Below, one piece after another: positions 1 to 6,725 of a stretch of 7,151 bases of DNA; within the stretch, counting starts at the first letter, position 1, and every line of letters starts with the position of its first letter. Under the pieces are notes generated by a model, which had not been told where the DNA came from, did no database searches, and worked only from the letters and a program-made list of their open reading frames with translations. The stretch comes from Moraxellaceae bacterium (GTDB taxonomy: Bacteria; Pseudomonadota; Gammaproteobacteria; Pseudomonadales; Moraxellaceae): NCBI GenBank assembly GCA_021156385.1, contig JAJNDL010000054.1:1-7151 (forward strand), written 5' to 3'. A program made the position numbers and the translations under genes.

Positions 1-15
1 GTGGCGGTGCCGGAC

Positions 16-1332
16 CTACAGCCGCCCGCTGCGCTTGATGTCGAGGTAGCGGTTGATGAGGCCCACGGCCAGCTTGTCCGGCTGCGTGTCCAGCACCAGC
101 ATGCCTTCGTGGCGCAGCCGGTTGAGCGCCTTCTCGCGCTCCTGCAGGTAGAGGTGGGTCGCGGCCGTGGTCAGGGCGCGGTCGGTGTCGCCCGGCTCCT
201 CGAGGTCGATCTCGTCCAGCACCTTCTCGCGCAGGTTGGCGATCAGCACCAGGTGGCGCTCGCCGAGCAGCTTGCAGGCCTCGGTCAGCTCCGCGCTGTC
301 CTCGTCGCGCAGGCTGGTGATGATGACCACCAGGCTGCGCTTGCGCAGGCGCTCGGTGAGCTGCGTGCAGACGCTGAGGAAGTCCGGCGTCTGGCTGCCG
401 GCCTCGAGATCGAACACGGCATTCATGATGCGCGCCAGCGTGTCGTGGCCCTTGGCCGGCGGCAGGAAGCGCTCCTCGTTGGCGAAGCTCATCAGGCCGA
501 CGGCATCGCCCTGGCGCTGCACCACGTAGGCGAGCAGCAGCAGCGCGTTGAGCGCCTCGTCGAAATGCGAGAGGCGGCCGTCCTGCGAGCGCATGCGGAA
601 GCCGCCGTCGAGCAGCAGCATCACCTGCTGGTCGCGTTCGTCCTGGTATTCGCGCGAGATCAGCTTGCGCAGGCGCGACGTCGCCTTCCAGTCGATCTGG
701 CGCAGCGCATCGCCTTCGCGGTACTCGCGCAGCTGGTGGAACTCGAGGCCGGCGCCGCGGCGCCGGCGCAGGCGGATGCCGAGCTGCGAGAGACGGTTGT
801 CGCTGGCCAGCAGTGCGTACTTGGAGACTTCGGCAAAGTTCGGGTAGACGCGCACATCGGTAGTGACGGGCAGGAACACCTGGCGGGTGAGGAGGCCAAG
901 CCGCCCGGGAATGCGCAGGTCGACGCCGGCGAAGTGGCGGATGCCGCGCTGCATGAAGCGCAGGCGATAGCTTAGGCGCGTGCGCGCCTGCGGCGGCAGG
1001 GTCCAGGCCAGTGGCAGGCCCTCGACCTCGACGGCCGGAGGATGATGGTCGAAGACCTGCAGGCGCAGGGGGCGCCGGCGCCGGTTCGAGAACTCCAGCG
1101 TGACGTCGCGCCACACCCCGAGCGGCACCACGGGCGCGACCTCGCGCCGGCATTCCGGCACGGCGGCGAGGGCGAGCGCCAGCAGCTCCCCGCCGAGCGC
1201 GAGCAGCAGCAGGGCGCCGGACCCCAGCCACGCGCGATCGAGCTCGGGCAGGAAGATCAGCACGAGACCGAACATCGTCCATGCCGCCAGCAGCGGCAGC
1301 AGGCGCGGACCGGGCAGGAAACGGCGCAGCAT
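16..1332 (-). CDS. DUF58 domain protein (vWA-like partner of MoxR)
   Basis: This 438-residue protein is the likely partner of the adjacent MoxR ATPase. Two hydrophobic segments near the N-terminus (about residues 11-29 and 36-56) form a membrane hairpin, and the Arg-rich flanks suggest that the remainder is cytoplasmic. The DUF58 signature spans residues 195-220, with EF-HQLREYREGD followed by RQIDWKATSR. A von Willebrand A-like fold follows, with a beta strand and Asp at 237-247 (LLLDGGFRM). The canonical metal-site pattern D-x-S-x-S reads D242-x-G-x-R246, so metal binding may be lost. The start chosen is the ATG at 1332, which overlaps the MoxR stop as TGATG. The same frame stays open upstream to 1569, but that part is Arg-rich and lies inside moxR. 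No good Shine-Dalgarno sits next to this ATG (only GAGG about 13 bases away), so translation probably depends on coupling to moxR. The stop is TAG. Only 15 bases lie beyond it, so whether the operon continues is unknown. The family is certain; the molecular substrate is unknown. Confidence 0.95.
   Translation of the reverse strand: MLRRFLPGPRLLPLLAAWTMFGLVLIFLPELDRAWLGSGALLLLALGGELLALALAAVPECRREVAPVVPLGVWRDVTLEFSNRRRRPLRLQVFDHHPPAVEVEGLPLAWTLPPQARTRLSYRLRFMQRGIRHFAGVDLRIPGRLGLLTRQVFLPVTTDVRVYPNFAEVSKYALLASDNRLSQLGIRLRRRRGAGLEFHQLREYREGDALRQIDWKATSRLRKLISREYQDERDQQVMLLLDGGFRMRSQDGRLSHFDEALNALLLLAYVVQRQGDAVGLMSFANEERFLPPAKGHDTLARIMNAVFDLEAGSQTPDFLSVCTQLTERLRKRSLVVIITSLRDEDSAELTEACKLLGERHLVLIANLREKVLDEIDLEEPGDTDRALTTAATHLYLQEREKALNRLRHEGMLVLDTQPDKLAVGLINRYLDIKRSGRL
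748..767. repeat. Perfect 20-base GC palindrome inside the DUF58 gene
   Basis: The sequence gccggcgccgcggcgccggc is its own reverse complement, with its centre between 757 and 758. It consists entirely of G and C and contains two GGCGCC sites around CCGCGG. It encodes part of the Arg-rich run and the Gly-Ala-Gly just before the DUF58 signature (about residues 189-195), so codon choice for Arg, Gly and Ala in a GC-rich genome may fully explain it. As RNA or single-stranded DNA it could fold, although a perfect palindrome must sacrifice its centre for the loop. Confidence 0.6.
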
Positions 1333-2369
1333 CAGAGTCGCGGCGCCTCGATCTTGTCGAGGATCTGGTGCAGCACGTCGGCGCTGTCCAGGCCTTCCAT
1401 CTCGAGTTCCGGCGACAGCACGAGGCGGTGGCGCAGCGCGGGAATGACGAGCCGCTTCACGTCGTCGGGCGTGACGAAGTCGCGCTGCTCCATGAGCGCG
1501 GCGACGCGTGCCGCGCGCAGCAGCGCAATGCCGCCGCGCGGGCCGGCGCCGACCGCGACGCCGGGCCACTCGCGCGTGGCGCGCACGATGGCGACGGCAT
1601 AGTCGCGCACGCGGTCCTCGATGCGCGTCGCGGCCGCGAGACGCTGCAGGCCCTGGATGGTCTCCGGGCTGACCAGCGTCGCCAGGTTGTCGACGTCGAG
1701 CACGTCGCCGATGCGGCCCTGCGTTACCAGGCTGAGTAGGTCGCGCTCCTCCTGCTCGCGCGGGTAGTCCACCACGATCTTGAGCAGGAAGCGGTCGAGC
1801 TGCGCTTCCGGCAGCGGATAGGTGCCTTCCTGTTCGATGGGGTTCTGCGTCGCCAGCACCATGAAGGGTCGCGGCAGCGGGAAGGACTGGCCTTCGATGG
1901 TGACCTGGTTTTCCTGCATCACTTCCAGCAGCGCCGCCTGCGTCTTCGCCGGCGCGCGGTTGATTTCGTCCGCCAGCAGCAGGTGCGTGAACACCGGGCC
2001 CTTGCGGATCTTGAACTCCTGGCTCTTGAGCTCGTAGAGCGCATGGCCGGTGACGTCGGAGGGCATGAGGTCGGGCGTGAACTGGATGCGCGCGAAGCTG
2101 CCGCCGAACGTGCGGGCGAGGGCGCGCACCAGCAGCGTCTTGCCGAGGCCGGGCACGCCTTCCACCAGCACATGGCCACCGGCCAGGAGGGCCACCAGCG
2201 AGAGCTCGACGGCTTCCTGCTGGCCGACCACGGCGCGCGCGATTTCCTTGGTGAGGCGCTCGATGATCTGCGCGGCTTTCGCGACGTTGCCGTTGCCGTT
2301 GCCACCCGGGCCGGCGCTGCCGCCCGTGCTGGAGCCGCTGGTTTCCGTGGCGTCGGTCATGTCGTTCAT
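1332..2369 (-). CDS. MoxR-family AAA+ ATPase
   Basis: This is a complete 345-residue MoxR-type AAA+ ATPase, a cytoplasmic ring-forming enzyme whose relatives act as chaperones or maturation factors together with vWA proteins. Visible motifs are Walker A GVPGLGKT (71-78), Walker B LLLADEINR (130-138), sensor 1 ATQNP (173-177), the family stretch EGTYPLPEAQLDRF with the arginine finger (181-194), and sensor 2 around GPRG (276-279). The C-terminal AAA_lid domain follows to the end. Residues 12-28 form a Gly/Ser/Asn-rich, probably disordered extension before the conserved core. The ATG at 2369 is chosen because it forms an ATGA overlap with the DUF4350 stop and has GAGGAAA (2381-2375) upstream. 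The in-frame extension to 2528 would only run through the DUF4350 gene. The name MoxR comes from methanol oxidation loci, but nothing here points to methanol metabolism. The neighbouring membrane proteins point to an envelope role (inference). Confidence 0.97.
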   Translation of the reverse strand: MNDMTDATETSGSSTGGSAGPGGNGNGNVAKAAQIIERLTKEIARAVVGQQEAVELSLVALLAGGHVLVEGVPGLGKTLLVRALARTFGGSFARIQFTPDLMPSDVTGHALYELKSQEFKIRKGPVFTHLLLADEINRAPAKTQAALLEVMQENQVTIEGQSFPLPRPFMVLATQNPIEQEGTYPLPEAQLDRFLLKIVVDYPREQEERDLLSLVTQGRIGDVLDVDNLATLVSPETIQGLQRLAAATRIEDRVRDYAVAIVRATREWPGVAVGAGPRGGIALLRAARVAALMEQRDFVTPDDVKRLVIPALRHRLVLSPELEMEGLDSADVLHQILDKIEAPRL

Positions 2370-3490
2370 AACGCTTTCCTCAGGCGGTTGATCAGGCGGA
2401 TGTCCGCCGCAAATTGCAGGAGATGGTCGGGGCTGTCGGTTGTCAGCACGCGCAGTACGGCGCCGCTCTCGATGCGCGCACGCGCGGCGAGCTGCACGGC
2501 GAGTTCGTGGCTGGGCAGGCGGCGCCACTGCGGGTGGCGGCGCTGCACCTGGGCCAGCAGGCGCTGGCGGCTGGCTTCATGGAGCTGGCCGAGGCCGCCG
2601 TGGCGCAGCAGGTAACGACCGCTGGCCTCGAGATGCTCGGCCAGCCGGCGCCGTGCCGTCGGCAGCACGCTCACCAGCGGCCCGAAGCGACGGCTGATGG
2701 CCCACAGCCAGACCAGCACGGCCAGCGCCAGCGCCGTCAGGAAAGGCGTCGCCTCCTCGAGCACGAGCGCGAACAGTGAGGGACGCTCCATGCCGTGCAC
2801 CAGCCAGGCCTCTTCGCCACGCTGCGCATCGATCACGCGCCAGAGCAGCGCGGCATGGTCGCCTTCGCCGAGGTTCATGTTGTGCATCCAGAGATTGTCG
2901 CTGACCAGGGTGACGTGGCCCTTGCCGAGGGCGAAGCGCATGGCGTGCGCACCGTTGCGGTCCTTCGCCTCCCAGACCGGGGCAACCCGTCCCGCCTGCA
3001 GGAAGCCGTGCAGCTGGAAGTGCGCCTGCACGCTGCCCTCGTCGCCGAGCTGCACCGGCAGGAAGCGCGGCTGCTGCGGCAGGTCCTGCATCACTTTCTC
3101 GTCTTCGGGCTCGCGCTGCAGGCGCTGCACGTCGAGCTGGCCGGCGATGAGATTGCGGCCCTCATCGTCCTCGTCGCCCGCGGCCAGTTCCGTCACGAGA
3201 TGGCCGCCGTCCTTCACCCAGGCCAGCAGCTCGGTCTGCTCGCGGAAGTCCAGGTACTGCAGCGGCGTGGCCAGCACCAGCACACGCGCCTGCGGCGGCA
3301 GCCGGCTGTATTCCGGCGCGAAGCGCACGCGGACGCCGTTCGCCTCGAGCAGGCGGCCGGCAGCGAGCCAGGGATTGAGGATCGCCTCGCGGCTGTAGCC
3401 CTTGTCGTACTCCTCGTACTCCACGGTGAAGCAGGCGAGCAGGAGCGCCACGAGCAGGGCGGCGATCAGCGGCATGCGCCAGCGTTTCAT
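2366..3490 (-). CDS. DUF4350 domain membrane protein
   Basis: This 374-residue protein has an N-terminal hydrophobic segment (about 6-23) after MKRWR, a large periplasmic region (about 25-248), a second membrane segment (about 249-266) and a basic cytoplasmic tail beginning ISRRFGPLV. The periplasmic part resembles a Rossmann-like or glutamine-amidotransferase-like DUF4350 fold. It has LVLATPLQYLDFRE (71-84) and VKDGGHLVTEL (92-102), typical of the 'tear-down list, unveil strand' arrangement of this family, and later GKGHVTLVSDNLWMHN (189-204). The tail pattern EHLEASGRYLLRHGG (285-299) is also usual for DUF4350. LLAC at 17-20 resembles a weak lipobox. The start ATG at 3490 overlaps the upstream stop as ATGA and is preceded by GGGAGG. 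The stop overlaps the moxR start. DUF4350 proteins are commonly encoded beside MoxR and DUF58; their function is not established. I see no catalytic residues that would let me assign an enzyme activity. Confidence 0.9.
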   Translation of the reverse strand: MKRWRMPLIAALLVALLLACFTVEYEEYDKGYSREAILNPWLAAGRLLEANGVRVRFAPEYSRLPPQARVLVLATPLQYLDFREQTELLAWVKDGGHLVTELAAGDEDDEGRNLIAGQLDVQRLQREPEDEKVMQDLPQQPRFLPVQLGDEGSVQAHFQLHGFLQAGRVAPVWEAKDRNGAHAMRFALGKGHVTLVSDNLWMHNMNLGEGDHAALLWRVIDAQRGEEAWLVHGMERPSLFALVLEEATPFLTALALAVLVWLWAISRRFGPLVSVLPTARRRLAEHLEASGRYLLRHGGLGQLHEASRQRLLAQVQRRHPQWRRLPSHELAVQLAARARIESGAVLRVLTTDSPDHLLQFAADIRLINRLRKAL

Positions 3491-4329
3491 TTGCCGCCTC
3501 CCGTGGCCGCGACCTTCTCGAAGCAGCGGCGATACACCTGCAGCAGTTGCTCGAAGTCGTCGGGCACGCGGCGCGCATAGGCCAAGGCCATCCATGCCCG
3601 CACGATGGGCGCAAAACCTTCGCCGACCACGGCCTTGCCGCTGCGCCGCGCCAGCTGCAGGCATTCGCCCTCGGTGGCGCTGTCGGGCAGTTCGATGCGG
3701 TGGTGTTCGGCAAGGCTGCGGACGGCGCCGCGATAGAGCAGGCTGAGCGCCAGCACCGCATCGCCGCGCTGCCAGGCGGCACGGGCCGCCGCACTGATGG
3801 CGCCGGGCAGTTCCTCGTCGGCGAGGGCGAGCGTCTGCGCTTCCCGCGTCGGGCGTGCGGTGCGGGGCGCGTCGCGCGCCAGCACGCGCGGCCCCAGCCA
3901 CTGCCAGCCGCGCCAGAGCAGCCACAGCAGCGCCAGGCCGAGCAGGATCACCAGCACGACCTTGATGACCTCGGCGAGGCCGGCGAGGTTCATGGGAGGC
4001 GATTCCTTGTCCGGCTTCTTCTCCTTTTCTTTCAGGAGTGGCTCCAGCAGCGTCGACAGCCAGTCGCGGAAGGCGAGCTTGCGACTCTGCCCCTGCTGAT
4101 GGAAATCGGGACCCCCGAGGATTTTGCGGGCCTGGTCACGCAGGGGCTTTGCGTAGGCTGGCGCCGACGGGTTCGCCGCATCCGAGGGCGCGGGCACGGG
4201 GCTGCTGGCGGGTGCCTCGGCCGCCGGCACGGCTGCAGGCTCCGCGGTTGCCGGCACGACTGCCGGCCCTGCTGCGGCAGAGAGGCCGATGCAGGAACAC
4301 AGCAGCAGGATGCTGAAGGCCGCCCTCAT
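3487..4329 (-). CDS. DUF4129 domain membrane protein
   Basis: This 280-residue protein begins with a probable Sec signal peptide (about 1-20, ending LSAAA). An Ala/Pro-rich linker (about 21-60) and a charged periplasmic segment with a Lys/Glu cluster (99-109) follow. One transmembrane helix covers about 119-139, followed by a basic stop-transfer flank. The C-terminal DUF4129 domain (about 172-272) carries the family pattern RGDAVLALSLLYRGAVRSL, then LPDSATEGECL (214-224), and ends VPDDFEQLLQVYRRCF. In many bacteria DUF4129 sits at the C-terminus of transglutaminase-like membrane proteins. Here no transglutaminase domain is present, so this is a stand-alone form. Topology puts the DUF4129 domain in the cytoplasm, where it could contact MoxR or DUF58 (inference). 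The ATG at 4329 has GGAGG four bases upstream and overlaps the preceding stop as ATGA. The two Cys residues in the signal peptide (11 and 13) do not make a convincing lipobox. Confidence 0.9.
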   Translation of the reverse strand: MRAAFSILLLCSCIGLSAAAGPAVVPATAEPAAVPAAEAPASSPVPAPSDAANPSAPAYAKPLRDQARKILGGPDFHQQGQSRKLAFRDWLSTLLEPLLKEKEKKPDKESPPMNLAGLAEVIKVVLVILLGLALLWLLWRGWQWLGPRVLARDAPRTARPTREAQTLALADEELPGAISAAARAAWQRGDAVLALSLLYRGAVRSLAEHHRIELPDSATEGECLQLARRSGKAVVGEGFAPIVRAWMALAYARRVPDDFEQLLQVYRRCFEKVAATGGGK

Positions 4330-5090
4330 GGCAGCCTCCGGTACGCGTCGAGGCGCTCGCGCAGATGGCGGAAGGCGAGTTCCAGGTCCCAGGCCTCCAG
4401 CTCGGTGCGGCGGTTCAGGTAGAGCGTGAAGCCGGAAGCGACGTAGAACGGTTCGACGAGGGACATGGCGATGAAGTAGACGCCGATATTGGCAAGCTGC
4501 AGCCAGAGCGTGTCGCTGCCGCCCGAAAAGTAGGCCCAGAGATCGCTGGCGGTGCCTTCCGGTGCGAACCAGAACAGCAGGCTCAGCGTCGCCAGCAGCA
4601 GGAAGCCCTCGCAGTGCAGCATCACGATGTGCAGCCAGCGCGCCTTGCTGGTGTACTGGTTGCGCAGCAGCGCGATGCGCGCCTGGCGCTCGCGCTCCGG
4701 CAGGTTCTCCAGCAGCCAGACCGGCAGCAGGTAGGCGCGGCTCATGCTGAAGCGGCGCCAGAGCAGATGGCCGATCAGGCCCTGCCGCCAGCTGCCGGCG
4801 AGCAGGCGCGCGATCTCGCCCAGCGACGGTGTCGCACCGAAAACGCGGCGCGAGAGCATGATGAGCAGCGCATAGTCGTAGAGCGGCTTCAGCCACCACA
4901 TCAGCACGGTCATGGTGCCGAACTGGAAGAACACGGTCAGGAACACCGCCAGGGCGAGCACCGGCAGCGTCACCAGGAACCAGGTCTTCCAGAGCAGGCG
5001 GGCCTCGCTCTGCGCTAGGCGCACGCCGAGGTCGGCAGCCTCCCAGGCACCGCGCGGACGTACTTCGAGACGCAGGTCAGCGAGCTGCAT
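4326..5090 (-). CDS. Membrane protein of unknown function in the MoxR operon
   Basis: I do not recognise a named family for this 254-residue integral membrane protein. Four hydrophobic segments are visible, at about 36-56, 61-79, 155-176 and 195-213, separated by a basic, amphipathic loop rich in Arg (101-150). The C-terminal stretch SLVEPFYVASGFTLYLNRR, then TELEAWDLELAFRHLRERL (210-247), looks strongly constrained. It recalls the Pro-containing last helix plus 'LY-xx-RR-xx-xE-xx-DLEL' tail of multi-span membrane proteins of the glycerophosphodiester-phosphodiesterase membrane-domain type, but that resemblance is only by eye. No catalytic motif is seen. The ATG at 5090 lies 14 bases inside the end of the spoIIM-like gene and has AGGGAGAG five bases upstream. 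The stop overlaps the DUF4129 start as ATGA. Its fixed place between SpoIIM and DUF4129 suggests a structural part of the same membrane assembly. Confidence 0.87.
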   Translation of the reverse strand: MQLADLRLEVRPRGAWEAADLGVRLAQSEARLLWKTWFLVTLPVLALAVFLTVFFQFGTMTVLMWWLKPLYDYALLIMLSRRVFGATPSLGEIARLLAGSWRQGLIGHLLWRRFSMSRAYLLPVWLLENLPERERQARIALLRNQYTSKARWLHIVMLHCEGFLLLATLSLLFWFAPEGTASDLWAYFSGGSDTLWLQLANIGVYFIAMSLVEPFYVASGFTLYLNRRTELEAWDLELAFRHLRERLDAYRRLP

Positions 5091-6048
5091 CGGCGCTCTC
5101 CCTGCCCCTGCCGGCGAACGCCAGGTAGAGCGCGACGGCCGACCACAGTACGGCGGCGACGGCGTATTTCACTTGGGCGGGAATCGCGGTGCTGGATGAC
5201 CAGAAGGCCTCGATCATCGCCGCCAATACCAGGAAGAGCGTGGCGCCGTAGATGATGCGCACCGCGCTGCGCGCCTGCAGGCGCAGTGCCTCGGCGCGCG
5301 TGAGCCGGCCCGGTGAGACCAGTGCGCGGCCCAGCATGAGCCCGGCCATGCCGCAGAGCACGATGGCGGTGAGTTCGAAGGCGCCGTGGCCGCAGACGAA
5401 GGACCAGAACGTTTCGCTGTAGCCGATGCGGGTGAGGTGGCCGGACACGGCGCCGAGCGCGATGCCGTTGAAGAGCAGGATGACGAGGCTGCCGACGCCG
5501 GCCATCATGCCGCCGGCGAAGGTCTGGAAGCCGATGCCGATGTTGTGCTGGATGTAGTAGCCGAACATGAAGAAGTCGCTGGCGTCGTCGCGCTCGAAGC
5601 CGATGGTGCGGCGGCCCGGATCGTACATGTGCTCGAACTGGCGCACCTGGTCGGCGTCCATCACGCTGTAGATCACGGACGGATGCAGCCAGACGGCCAG
5701 CGCCATGGCGATGTAGGAGCCGTAGAAGAACAGCATCGAGAGCCAGAACGGTCCGGCATGGCGGCGCACCAGCGCCGGGAAACCGGCCAGCAGGAAATTG
5801 CTGACGATGCCGGCCAGCGGCTCGCGCGAGGCGTAGAGGCGGTAGTGGGCCTGCACCACCAGGCGGTTGAGCTTTTCCACCAGTGCCGGTGGGTAGTGGC
5901 GCTCGCGGGCCAGCGCGAGATGCTGGCAGACCTGGCGGTAGCGTGCGGGCAGGGCCAGCACGTCCGCCTGCGCGGCTTTGTCCTGCATGGCGCTTTCCAG
6001 GGCCTGCCAGTCGCCTTCATGGCGACGCACGAACTCCTGCGGGCTCAT
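5077..6048 (-). CDS. SpoIIM/DUF95 family integral membrane protein
   Basis: This 323-residue protein belongs to the SpoIIM (DUF95, COG1300-type) membrane family. The first hundred residues are soluble and helical, opening with MSPQEFVRRHEGDW, a usual start for the family. Membrane segments follow at about 100-121, 171-202, 214-240, 265-282 and 295-312. Family hallmarks are HNIGIGFQTFAGG (168-180), the NGIALGAVSGH stretch (194-204), CGHGAFELTAIVLCGMAGLMLG (219-240) and IEAFWSS (279-285). In Bacillus, SpoIIM is part of the engulfment machinery, but the family is widespread in non-sporulating bacteria and the name implies nothing about sporulation here. The ATG at 6048 overlaps the RDD stop as ATGA and is preceded by GGGGGAA. 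The 3' end overlaps the next gene by 14 bases. Fusions and neighbourhoods of SpoIIM with RDD proteins are common, which supports a joint membrane role. Confidence 0.94.
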   Translation of the reverse strand: MSPQEFVRRHEGDWQALESAMQDKAAQADVLALPARYRQVCQHLALARERHYPPALVEKLNRLVVQAHYRLYASREPLAGIVSNFLLAGFPALVRRHAGPFWLSMLFFYGSYIAMALAVWLHPSVIYSVMDADQVRQFEHMYDPGRRTIGFERDDASDFFMFGYYIQHNIGIGFQTFAGGMMAGVGSLVILLFNGIALGAVSGHLTRIGYSETFWSFVCGHGAFELTAIVLCGMAGLMLGRALVSPGRLTRAEALRLQARSAVRIIYGATLFLVLAAMIEAFWSSSTAIPAQVKYAVAAVLWSAVALYLAFAGRGRESADAAR

Positions 6049-6725
6049 CGTTCCCCCGCCAGCCAGCGCGCCATGCCGCGCAGCCGCGTCACGCCGTCCT
6101 TGCCCTTCGCATGCGTCAGCGGCTCCAGGATCTCGGCCAGTTCGCGCTGGCGCGATTCGGAGAGGCGCGTGCTGCGTTCCGCGAAGGCGATGATGGCCTT
6201 CTGCTCGTTGAGGCGCAGCTTGATGCCGGGGCCGCTCACCGGCGCCTCGGGCAATGTCGGCGGCTTGAGCGGCGCTGGCGCCCACACCACCAGCGTGCCT
6301 GCGGCCAAGTCGCCGAGGCGCTGGAAGCGCGGGTGGAAGAGCATGAACAGGATGCCGAAGCCGAACAGCAGCGGCAGGAAATCGGCGGTGCGCAGCAGGT
6401 TGCGGATGACCGAGGCAGCGAAGCCCACCGGGCGGCCGTCGCTTTCCACCACGGTGATGCCGAAGCTGCGCTTGCCCGGCGTGGCGCCATTGCCCAGCAC
6501 CTCGAAGAGCACCGGATAGAACCATTCCACAAGGAAGGCGACGAGCATGAACACGCCCATGCCGAAGGCGCCGAGGATGCCCAGCACGCCGGCGATCGTG
6601 GCAAGTATCGCCGCGCGGATGAGGAGGTCGAGCGCGAAGGCGCTGATGCGGGCAACGGCGCCGGCGGGCACCAGGGCGAGGTCGACGCCTTCGGGAGTGG
6701 CAACGGACTGTCGGGTATCGAGCAT
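6045..6725 (-). CDS. RDD family membrane protein, first gene of the operon
   Basis: This 226-residue RDD-domain protein opens the operon. The domain occupies about residues 18-150: R26 and D33 in RISAFALDLLIR, membrane helices at about 28-53, 55-75 and 113-131, the GATPGKR loop (80-86) and RLGDLAAGT (137-145). After the domain comes a cytoplasmic tail of about 75 residues: a Pro-rich linker (149-167) and then a charged helical segment (170-226). The start is set at the ATG at 6725 because LDTRQSVATPEGVDL is the typical N-terminus of this family. An in-frame TTG at 6770 would add 15 non-conserved residues. The ATG has only a weak ribosome binding site, but it overlaps the stop of an 18-codon upstream frame as TGATG. 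The stop overlaps the SpoIIM-like gene. Some RDD proteins have been linked to ion transport or stress tolerance, but no such assignment is possible here. Confidence 0.93.
   Translation of the reverse strand: MLDTRQSVATPEGVDLALVPAGAVARISAFALDLLIRAAILATIAGVLGILGAFGMGVFMLVAFLVEWFYPVLFEVLGNGATPGKRSFGITVVESDGRPVGFAASVIRNLLRTADFLPLLFGFGILFMLFHPRFQRLGDLAAGTLVVWAPAPLKPPTLPEAPVSGPGIKLRLNEQKAIIAFAERSTRLSESRQRELAEILEPLTHAKGKDGVTRLRGMARWLAGER

Noticed and set aside
1..975. A 324-codon open frame on the plus strand
   Set aside because: It lies antisense to the DUF58 gene, has an Ala/Gln/Val-rich composition typical of reverse-strand shadows in GC-rich genes, and shows no recognisable domain.
1333..1569. 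N-terminal extension of the DUF58 protein in the same frame
   Set aside because: The extra 79 residues are Arg/Ala-rich, sit wholly inside the conserved end of moxR, and precede a natural membrane-protein start at 1332.
1332..2369. Methanol metabolism from the MoxR name
   Set aside because: The ATPase family is far broader than methylotrophs, and none of the neighbours is a dehydrogenase or cofactor gene.
2370..2528. N-terminal extension of MoxR in the same frame
   Set aside because: It runs through the conserved tail of the DUF4350 gene in another frame. The ATG at 2369 has a good ribosome site and forms an ATGA overlap.
5077..6048. Sporulation function from the SpoIIM name
   Set aside because: SpoIIM/DUF95 proteins are common in bacteria that do not sporulate, and no other sporulation gene is present.
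5386..6519. A 377-codon plus-strand open frame
   Set aside because: It is antisense to the SpoIIM-like and RDD genes, both of which have clear family motifs. It has no start signals or domain of its own.
16..6725. Anti-phage defence island or mobile cargo
   Set aside because: Some MoxR-vWA pairs occur in conflict systems, but here there is no nuclease, toxin, integrase or composition shift, and the neighbours are membrane families typical of a housekeeping envelope operon.
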